Positions 8,237-12,856 of a stretch of DNA of 12,856 bases are shown here, piece after piece; the first letter of the stretch is position 1; each line of letters starts with the position of its first letter. A model generated the notes under the pieces. It worked only from the letters and a program-made list of their open reading frames with translations, had not been told where the DNA came from and made no database searches. This DNA comes from Anaerolineales bacterium (lineage in GTDB: Bacteria; Chloroflexota; Anaerolineae; Epilineales; JAANWY01): contig JAANWY010000180.1 of NCBI GenBank assembly GCA_018263655.1, forward strand, positions 1 to 12,856, in the 5' to 3' direction. Made by a program: the position numbers and the translations under genes.

Positions 8237-10429
8237 CTACCCTTCCATCATCTCCAACAATTCATCTTCATCAATCATCGGTGTTCCGAACTCCTGGGCG
8301 GTGTTGTACTTCGTGCCGCCCGGATTTTCGCCGATCACTAGATAATGTGTGTTGCCGCTGACGCTGCCGGTTACCCGACCACCATTCCGCTCAATGAGCG
8401 CCGTAATCTCGCGTCTCGGGCGCGACAGCGTACCAGTGACGACGAACGTTAGCCCATCCAGCGGGCCGGCCGTGACCGTTGGTTCTGCCTGGCGCTCGGT
8501 GTTGACGCCGGCCGCCTTTAGCTTTCTGACCACCTGCTGGTTGTGCTCGCGGCTGAAGAACTCGGTGATGCTGCAGGCGATAACGGGACCGATGCCCTCG
8601 ATCTGTGCCAATCCCTCCTCGGACGCGTTCATCAGAGTGTCGATTGAGTCGAAGTGCTGCGCCAGCGTACCAGACACAATCCCGCCGACGTGCCGAATCC
8701 CCAAAGCGGTGACGAGCCGATCCAGTGAGCGCTCCTTCGAGGCTTGAACTGCCTCCAGTAGATTCTGGACCCGCTTCTCGCCGAAGCCTTCCATGGACAG
8801 CAGCTGTTCACGCTTGTCCCCTAGGCGGTAGATGTCGGCGACATCGCCAATCAGACCCACTTGGACGAACAGTGCGGCCAGTTTCTCGCCGAAGCCCTCG
8901 ATATCCATCGCGCCGCGCGAGACGAAGTGCTCGACGCGCCGGATGAGCTGGGCCGGGCAGGCGGCGTTGGCACAGTACCAGGCAGCCTCTCCCTCCGGGC
9001 GCACCGCCCGCTCACCACAGGCCGGACATGCAGCGGGGAACTCGAAAGGTTTCTCGTCGCCCGTCCGCAGCTCCTTCAACGGGTACAAGACCTGCGGGAT
9101 AACGTCGCCGGCGCGTTTGACGACCACGGTGTCACCCGTGCGGATGTCGCGCTCACGGATGTAGTCTTCGTTGTGCAGCGTCGCGGTCGAGACCGTCACG
9201 CCGCTAACCTGCACTGGCTCCAGCAGAGCATAGGGGGTCAGTACGCCCGTACGCCCCACGTTCACGCCGATCTCGCGCACTCGCGTGGTTGCTTCCTCGG
9301 ACGGCGCCTTGAAGGCGATGGCCCAGCGCGGTGCATTCCCGACACTGCCCAACTCTTCTTGGATCGCAAAGCTGTTGACTTTGATTACGACACCATCGGC
9401 CAGGTAGTTGAGTTCACTGCGCCGTTCGATCCAGCCCTCAGCGTACTGGATGGCGGCTTCCAACTCGTCGAACAGCCGGCGATCCGGATTGACCGGGAAC
9501 CCAAGTAGTTCCAGATAGTCTAGCGTCTCTCGCTGACCGCGCAGCTCAACGCCCTCGACTGGTCCGATGCCATAGGCCCAGAAGCTCAGAGGACGCTCCG
9601 CCGTCACTGATGAGTCGAGCTGACGCACGGAGCCGGCGGCCGCGTTACGCGGATTGGCGAACGCCCCCTCACCGCGCTCCTCTTGCCGGCGGTTGAGTGC
9701 ACGGAATCTATCGATCGGCATGTAGACTTCGCCGCGCACTTCAAGGCGTGCAGGAGTGCGGGGGCCCTCTTCGATTGAACCCTTCGACACGCTCAGGACG
9801 GCGCTCAGGACCGCCGGCCGCGCGGAGGGGCTGGGGCGAGCTTCCCCTGGCTCCTCTGCCCCTCTGCCCCTCTGCCCCTCTGCCCCTCTGCCCCTCTGCT
9901 CCTTTGTCTCCTCTCCCCTGGGTATTGGAACGCGCAACGGAATCGATGGGAGCGTCCGCAAATTGACTGTCACGTCTTCGCCCACGTAGCCATCGCCCCG
10001 AGTCGCGCCGCGCACGAAGACGCCGGCCTCGTAGGTGAGCGCCACGGCCAGCCCGTCGATCTTGGGCTCGACTGTGTATTCGAGTTCAACATCCTCCGGG
10101 AGGAGCCGGCCGATGCGGTGGCGCCACTCACGGACCTCTTCGGCATCGAATGCATTGTCCAGGCTCAACATCGGCTGAGGGTGTTCGACCCTCTCGAACT
10201 GATCCAGCGGCGGCGCGCCGACACGCTGCGTCGGCGAGTCCGGCGTGATCAGCTCTGGGTATTGTGCCTCCAGCGCCTCAAGTTCGCGCACCAGCGAATC
10301 GTAGGCAGCGTCGCTGATGACGGGGTCATCGAGGACGTGGTAACGATACGCGTGACGGCGAATCTCGTTACGCAAGTTCTGGGTCCGCTCTGCGATGTCC
10401 TGTTGAGTATGCTCCCGCGTCGTGGTCAT
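8237..10429 (-). CDS. ligA: NAD-dependent DNA ligase LigA with an extra low-complexity insert
   Basis: LigA seals nicks in duplex DNA during replication and repair, using NAD+ to adenylate its active-site lysine. Domains run in the canonical order. The NMN-binding Ia domain carries YHVLDDPVISDAAYD (residues 30-44). The adenylation domain has EPKIDGLAVAL, making Lys123 the nucleophile. Then come an OB fold, a Cys4 zinc site (Cys468, 471, 486, 491), helix-hairpin-helix repeats and a C-terminal BRCT domain (~655-730). The length is 730 residues against about 670 in typical homologues. The excess is mostly one insert at residues ~170-224, between IPLRVPI and PARLEVRGE, made of Arg/Gly/Glu repeats and a dispersed-repeat segment. 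All catalytic motifs look intact, so the enzyme is probably functional. The ATG at 10429 is chosen because AAGGGA (10433-10438) precedes it and homology begins there. An in-frame GTG at 10621 would add 64 residues that look like translated intergenic repeat. Confidence 0.96.
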   Translation of the reverse strand: MTTTREHTQQDIAERTQNLRNEIRRHAYRYHVLDDPVISDAAYDSLVRELEALEAQYPELITPDSPTQRVGAPPLDQFERVEHPQPMLSLDNAFDAEEVREWRHRIGRLLPEDVELEYTVEPKIDGLAVALTYEAGVFVRGATRGDGYVGEDVTVNLRTLPSIPLRVPIPRGEETKEQRGRGAEGQRGRGAEEPGEARPSPSARPAVLSAVLSVSKGSIEEGPRTPARLEVRGEVYMPIDRFRALNRRQEERGEGAFANPRNAAAGSVRQLDSSVTAERPLSFWAYGIGPVEGVELRGQRETLDYLELLGFPVNPDRRLFDELEAAIQYAEGWIERRSELNYLADGVVIKVNSFAIQEELGSVGNAPRWAIAFKAPSEEATTRVREIGVNVGRTGVLTPYALLEPVQVSGVTVSTATLHNEDYIRERDIRTGDTVVVKRAGDVIPQVLYPLKELRTGDEKPFEFPAACPACGERAVRPEGEAAWYCANAACPAQLIRRVEHFVSRGAMDIEGFGEKLAALFVQVGLIGDVADIYRLGDKREQLLSMEGFGEKRVQNLLEAVQASKERSLDRLVTALGIRHVGGIVSGTLAQHFDSIDTLMNASEEGLAQIEGIGPVIACSITEFFSREHNQQVVRKLKAAGVNTERQAEPTVTAGPLDGLTFVVTGTLSRPRREITALIERNGGRVTGSVSGNTHYLVIGENPGGTKYNTAQEFGTPMIDEDELLEMMEG
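9780..9815. repeat. Dispersed TTCGACA-GCTCAGG repeat, copy inside ligA
   Basis: The plus strand reads CCCTTCGACACGCTCAGGAC and then repeats the GCTCAGGAC unit once more (9791-9799 and 9803-9811). It belongs to the same family as the segments at 11651-11675 and 12790-12830. In the ligase reading frame it gives the translation VLSAVLSVSKGS, unrelated to LigA homologues. The family assignment rests on the shared core seen within this window plus recollection of similar repeats in Chloroflexota genomes. Confidence 0.65.
9854..9901. repeat. 8-bp tandem repeat within ligA coding sequence
   Basis: The unit CTCTGCCC occurs five times exactly, starting at 9854, 9862, 9870, 9878 and 9886, and a sixth imperfect copy starts at 9894. 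Because 8 is not a multiple of 3, the translation repeats every three units, giving the 8-residue period QRGRGAE(G/E) in LigA. Loss or gain of one or two units would shift the ligase reading frame. Confidence 0.9.
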
Positions 10430-10432
10430 CGG

Positions 10433-10438
10433 TCCCTT
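10433..10438 (-). promoter_or_regulatory. Ribosome binding site supporting the ligA start at 10429
   Basis: Minus strand AAGGGA ends 3 nt before the ATG at 10429. The spacing is short but acceptable. It supports this start over the GTG at 10621, whose reading frame first crosses an intergenic inverted repeat. Confidence 0.5.
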
Positions 10439-10472
10439 TCGTTCCTTGGATGAGCTATTGGGCAAGAATCTT

Positions 10473-10604
10473 AGCCCCTTGCCAGCCAAGCCCTTGCAGG
10501 TGGGGACCCTTGCGAAGGTTGAGAATGGCCGTGGCAAGAGGCTGATTTTTCGACCGGCGAAGGGCCTTTCAACCCGAATGCGATCGGCAAACCTTCGCAA
10601 GGGT
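10473..10604. repeat. Interleaved inverted repeats between the M1 peptidase gene and ligA
   Basis: ACCCTTGCGAAGGTT (10506-10520) and AACCTTCGCAAGGGT (10590-10604) are a perfect 15-bp inverted repeat with a 69-nt spacer. A second pair, AGCCCCTTGCCA (10473-10484) and TGGCAAGAGGCT (10532-10543), matches at 11 of 12 positions. The order A-B-A'-B' means the stems interleave. The element fills most of the 198-bp gap between the two genes and has no T-tract on the minus-strand side, so it is not an ordinary terminator for the peptidase transcript. It may be a mobile palindromic unit or an mRNA structure upstream of ligA. Confidence 0.65.
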
Positions 10605-10627
10605 GGCTGAACGCTTACCACTTTTCC

Positions 10628-12274
10628 TCAGCTTCTCACCGAGTGCAGCCACTCTTCGTATAGATTGTCGAGTTGCCGGCCGGCGGCGTCCTCGAAGGCG
10701 TTGAGCAGTTCCTCGGGTGTGCCAATCGCGTACTTGTTCGCCGCGTAGTAGTTCCGCAGGGCCGTAAAGAAAGCCTCGTCGCCAATCTCTTGACGGACGG
10801 CCTGGAAGAAGAGAGCGCCCTTGAGGTAGACAATGGTACCGTAGTGACGCTGGTGGTCGGGCTGTTCCCAGAACGCCAGTGGTTTGGTGATCAAATCGTC
10901 TGCCCCCTCTTCGACGGCGCGGTCGTACGCTTGCTCCCAGCTATCGAGGGTCTGCTGGGCGGCGTCCGGGCCTTGGGTATCTTCGAAATACACGCTTGAC
11001 GAGTAGGTGACCAGGGCCTCATCCAGCCACGGCTCGTCGATCACGTCGCTGCCCACGACGTTGTACCACCACTGGTGGGCCACTTCGTGGGCCGTCGCAG
11101 TCTCGAAGAAGGGGTTGCGGTGGTTGTCGTACAGAAAGTCGCCGATGAGGATGACGCCGGGGTACTCCACGCCGGCAGCGTTGCGCATTGGGGCCTCTAC
11201 GACGTCCAGCTCGACGTAAGGGTAGGGGCCGAAGCGTTGATTGAGCGTCCTCAGCGCGTCCATGGCGATGACTAAGGCAGACTCCCCGCCGGCCTCGTGC
11301 CCCGGCAAGTAGTACGAATTAACCGTGACTCCGCCGACGGAATCTGTGATCGTCTGGAAGTCCGGACTGCAGACGATGAAGAAATCGCGCGCCGGCCCGC
11401 TGACATACTGGAAGTGCGTGGTGCCGTTGAGCGTCTCTTGACCAATTGAAACCCCGGTCGCCACCACGGTCAGATTGTCGCGCACCGCGATATCCACAGT
11501 GTAGAACGCGGCATCGCTGTAGACTGAATCACCGACTGCCGACGTCGGGTCCAGGTTCCACCCCTCATCGTCGAAGACGGCCAGAATCGGGTACCAGCCG
11601 GAGAGCGCCATGACGTTGTCGGCGAAGTTGTAGATGCCGTATCCTGACCGACTCTGCCCTGAGCCTGTCGAAGAGGCGCCGGATTCGCCGAAGTCACGCG
11701 GGACAGCGCCTCTGAATCGCAGCGTGAGCCGGACAGACTCGCTGGGCTTGAGGATGGCGGGCAGCCGTACTTCGAGGACGGTGTCATTCAGCGAGAGCGC
11801 TGTGTCCACGCGTTCACCATCGATGGTCACCCCGGTGACGATCAACGAACCGTTGCCGTAGGCCTTCTGACCGTTCGGGAACAGGCGGAAGTTGATCTTG
11901 TCCAGCGGAGTGCGTTCGGTGTTGGTGTAGTCGACGACCTGCCGGCCCTCGAACGTCAAATTGTCGTAGTCAATCGTGACGTCGATGTCGTAGCGGGTCA
12001 GGTCACTCAGGCTAGCCAGATCATCTTCGGCCTCCGGTCGCACAGCCTCCTTTTGAGCCGGGGAGTGGGGGGCCAGAGGAGTAGGCGTGACCGTCTGCTT
12101 CTCTGGTTGCCGAGTAGGCGTAGGCGTTGAAGGATTCAGGGTGGTTGGCGATGGCCGTACAGCCGGTATTTGAGTCGCGGTTGGTGCCGGCGGTAGTCCC
12201 TGGAACCTCTGGCAACTGCTTAACACCGCCAGCAGGACGAGAATCGGGGCAACGCTCCAGCGTAACAACTTCAT
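10628..12274 (-). CDS. M1-family (aminopeptidase N-like) zinc metallopeptidase lipoprotein
   Basis: This is a 548-residue exported metallopeptidase. A signal helix ends in a lipobox-like LSSC (Cys21), so it is probably lipid-anchored outside the membrane. A Pro/Thr-rich tether of about 45 residues follows, then the beta-rich N-terminal M1 domain (from DLTRYDIDVTIDY). The gluzincin domain has HEVAH (His396, Glu397, His400) and the third zinc ligand Glu419 in WLDEALVTY, with the expected 18-residue gap. Tyr483 in YGTIVYLKG is the likely transition-state stabiliser. The exopeptidase signature GxMEN is replaced by GVEYP, as in the smaller M1-like bacterial peptidases, so substrate choice is uncertain. 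The large C-terminal ARM domain of PepN is absent. Residues ~200-209 (SSTGSGQSR) come from an in-frame dispersed repeat. The ATG at 12274 is preferred over the GTG at 12283 because GAGGTG (12283-12288) lies 8 nt before the ATG and overlaps the GTG. Confidence 0.93.
   Translation of the reverse strand: MKLLRWSVAPILVLLAVLSSCQRFQGLPPAPTATQIPAVRPSPTTLNPSTPTPTRQPEKQTVTPTPLAPHSPAQKEAVRPEAEDDLASLSDLTRYDIDVTIDYDNLTFEGRQVVDYTNTERTPLDKINFRLFPNGQKAYGNGSLIVTGVTIDGERVDTALSLNDTVLEVRLPAILKPSESVRLTLRFRGAVPRDFGESGASSTGSGQSRSGYGIYNFADNVMALSGWYPILAVFDDEGWNLDPTSAVGDSVYSDAAFYTVDIAVRDNLTVVATGVSIGQETLNGTTHFQYVSGPARDFFIVCSPDFQTITDSVGGVTVNSYYLPGHEAGGESALVIAMDALRTLNQRFGPYPYVELDVVEAPMRNAAGVEYPGVILIGDFLYDNHRNPFFETATAHEVAHQWWYNVVGSDVIDEPWLDEALVTYSSSVYFEDTQGPDAAQQTLDSWEQAYDRAVEEGADDLITKPLAFWEQPDHQRHYGTIVYLKGALFFQAVRQEIGDEAFFTALRNYYAANKYAIGTPEELLNAFEDAAGRQLDNLYEEWLHSVRS
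11651..11675. repeat. Dispersed TTCGACA-GCTCAGG repeat, copy inside the M1 peptidase gene
   Basis: On the minus strand the segment reads CTCTTCGACAGGCTCAGGGC followed by AGAGT, sharing the TTCGACA-GCTCAGG core with the ligA copy. It is translated as SSTGSGQS in a loop just before GYGIYNFAD, where M1 relatives run straight on as far as I recall. The reading frame is kept. Confidence 0.6.
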
Positions 12275-12282
12275 TCGTTTCA

Positions 12283-12288
12283 CACCTC
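12283..12288 (-). promoter_or_regulatory. Ribosome binding site deciding the M1 peptidase start
   Basis: Minus strand GAGGTG ends 8 nt before the ATG at 12274. The alternative GTG start at 12283 would sit inside this site, so the ATG is the better start. Confidence 0.65.
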
Positions 12289-12333
12289 GTAATTAGTTTT
12301 GACTATCAAACACACGTAATCCTGCCTGCTCCA

Positions 12334-12624
12334 TTACCGATCCTGATAGTCAGCATTGACGACCTCTATGAACTCGGCTGGGGCGGCATCCACCAGGTAG
12401 AGTTTCTCCGTCGCCTAGTGGAAAGTCAGGCCGGCTTCCCACGCCTCTCGGGCGCGGATGCGCAGTATGGCCGGCTTGGGACCGCGTCGTTCCCCCACTT
12501 TTCGCGCCTCTCCGGCGGTGGATGACAGATGCACATACTGGCGGCCCATGGACTTCAGTCCTTCATCCAGAATCGATTCCATTGATCGGCGCGGCGTCCC
12601 TTCCAGCCACTGATGACGTAGACT
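12334..12624 (-). pseudogene. kptA: Remnant of RNA 2'-phosphotransferase (KptA/Tpt1 family) with internal stop
   Basis: Read on the minus strand, one frame gives GTPRRSMESILDEGLKSMG, then RQYVHLS, GERRGPKPAILRI and GLTFH. A TAG codon (12415-12417) follows, and then ATEKLYLVD and PAEFIEVV to a TAA at 12334-12336. This follows the C-terminal half of KptA/Tpt1 block by block: (H)GT, the ES(I)L-EGL-M helix, HVHLS, G-RRG-P-(I/V)L-I and the final LYLVD-PPEFI. KptA removes a 2'-phosphate from RNA using NAD+. The N-terminal half (about 90 residues) is missing: an in-frame TGA lies at 12625-12627 and the HG of the usual YHGT is altered. The internal TAG could derive from a CAG by one transition. It is best read as a decaying gene. 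The identification is from pattern memory, not a search. Confidence 0.72.
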
Positions 12625-12725
12625 TCATCGACTGCGATGTAGGCGTCCAACGGGGCATCTGGCCGGTTCAGGTGCAACACCATCTGATACAGTATAACTT
12701 GAGCATAGCAGAGTTCGGTGCAAAG
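12555..12725 (-). other. Short open stretch overlapping the kptA remnant; possible XisH-like fragment
   Basis: A second minus-strand frame is open for 57 codons between stops and includes QVILYQMVLHLNRPDAPLDA followed by YIAVDEVYVISGWKG; an ATG lies at 12683. The spacing Q-x3-Y-x3-L-x4-P ... Y(L/I)AV-x2-VY recalls the C-terminal half of XisH (fdxN element excision controlling factor-like) proteins. A DDE-transposase match around VDEVYVISGWKG is an alternative. The end overlaps the kptA remnant in another frame, so this is probably debris from a different gene, fused by deletion. The identity is unproven. Confidence 0.3.
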
Positions 12726-12729
12726 TCAA
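12702..12729 (-). promoter_or_regulatory. Candidate sigma70-type promoter reading toward the peptidase gene cluster
   Basis: On the minus strand TTGACT (12724-12729) and TATGCT (12702-12707) are separated by 16 nt, close to the -35/-10 consensus. It would transcribe the gene remnants at 12334-12725 and could feed the M1 peptidase-ligA cluster 430 bp further on. It is a pattern match only, and nearer promoters may exist. Confidence 0.35.
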
Positions 12730-12775
12730 ACGTGGAGGGGTAACCGTTCAGGAGGTATCACGACTAGCATCCCGA

Positions 12776-12856
12776 GTAGCGCGAAACGACGTCCTGAGCC
12801 CCTCGATAAACTCGGGACAGGCTTTGACGAAGGGCGACGTTGAGCGCGTATCGAGG
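12776..12856. repeat. Dispersed repeat copy at the window's right edge
   Basis: The segment contains CGTCCTGAGCCCCTCGATAA and then ACTCGGGACAGGCTTTGACG followed by AAGGGCGACGTT. It shares the CTGAG-C-TCGA / CTC-GGAC-GGC elements with the copies in ligA and the M1 gene, but is longer and sits in intergenic DNA. GAGTAGCGCG at the left and TGAGCGCGTATCGAGG at the right look like outer parts of the same element, which may continue past the window end. Confidence 0.55.

Larger units (their letters stand above)
9755..9922 (-). other. In-frame insertion inside the LigA adenylation domain
   Basis: Compared with my memory of E. coli LigA, where IPLTLKGDNPPARLEVRGE is compact, this ligase has about 50 extra residues at the same place. 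The insert has two halves. One is an Arg/Gly/Glu repeat encoded by an 8-bp tandem array. The other, with SAVLSVSKGS, is the translation of a dispersed 'TTCGACA-GCTCAGG' repeat. It carries no motif of its own and probably forms a disordered surface loop. The insert ends are approximate to a few codons. Confidence 0.75.

Noticed and set aside
9854..9901. CRISPR-like array
   Set aside because: The units are 8 bp, directly adjacent without spacers and inside a coding sequence; this is a simple tandem repeat. No CRISPR or cas gene is seen in the window.
10430..10621. N-terminal extension of LigA by 64 codons from a GTG at 10621
   Set aside because: The extension crosses the 15-bp inverted repeat and lacks homology to LigA; the ATG at 10429 has its own ribosome site and begins where LigA homology begins.
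12600..12690. IS1595-type transposase remnant suggested by VDEVYVISGWKG
   Set aside because: Only a short motif-like match; no terminal inverted repeats or other transposase blocks are visible, and an XisH-like reading fits the spacing slightly better. Kept only as an alternative.

Overview
The window looks like chromosomal DNA of a moderately GC-rich bacterium, most likely a Chloroflexota (Anaerolineae/Chloroflexia-type) member. The reasons are Thr/Pro-rich linkers in three exported proteins, an M1-type lipoprotein peptidase, and a dispersed 'TTCGACA-GCTCAGG' repeat family that I associate with that phylum. This placement is inference; there is no rRNA or other taxonomic marker here.

Layout. 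(1) Positions 1-101: a GC palindrome at the very edge, then a strong Shine-Dalgarno sequence. (2) 102-1919, plus strand: a lipoprotein substrate-binding protein of a family-5 (peptide/oligopeptide-type) ABC importer, closed by a textbook rho-independent terminator at 1951-1985. No permease or ATPase gene is in view. (3) 1986-2352: a non-coding tail-to-tail spacer with nested inverted repeats. (4) 12274 down to 2353, minus strand: four genes in one direction. They encode an M1-family metallopeptidase lipoprotein, NAD-dependent DNA ligase LigA, a secreted LysM + trypsin-like serine protease, and a 1607-residue secreted protein. That protein has six FnIII-like repeats, a long Thr/Pro linker, a PPC-like domain and a caspase/gingipain-like (C25-type) domain. 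LigA and the LysM protease are almost touching (8 nt or less) and are probably translationally coupled. (5) 12334-12725: a gene graveyard, with a clear C-terminal remnant of RNA 2'-phosphotransferase (KptA/Tpt1) carrying an internal stop, next to a second, poorly identified fragment. (6) 12776-12856: a copy of the dispersed repeat running into the window edge.

How the genes relate. Three of the four minus-strand genes encode exported proteins with peptidase or peptidase-like domains, so this side looks like a cell-surface or extracellular proteolysis cluster with the housekeeping ligase embedded in it. A peptide-type binding protein sits convergently beside it, which would fit peptide scavenging, but that link is only positional.

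The most unusual points are: (a) the large surface protein keeps the His but appears to lack the Cys of the C25 dyad; (b) ligA carries about 50 extra codons inside its adenylation domain, made of a dispersed repeat plus an 8-bp tandem repeat whose unit is not a multiple of three; (c) another copy of the same dispersed repeat lies in frame in the M1 peptidase; (d) the broken kptA. I did not find convincing evidence of a wholly new multi-gene system.
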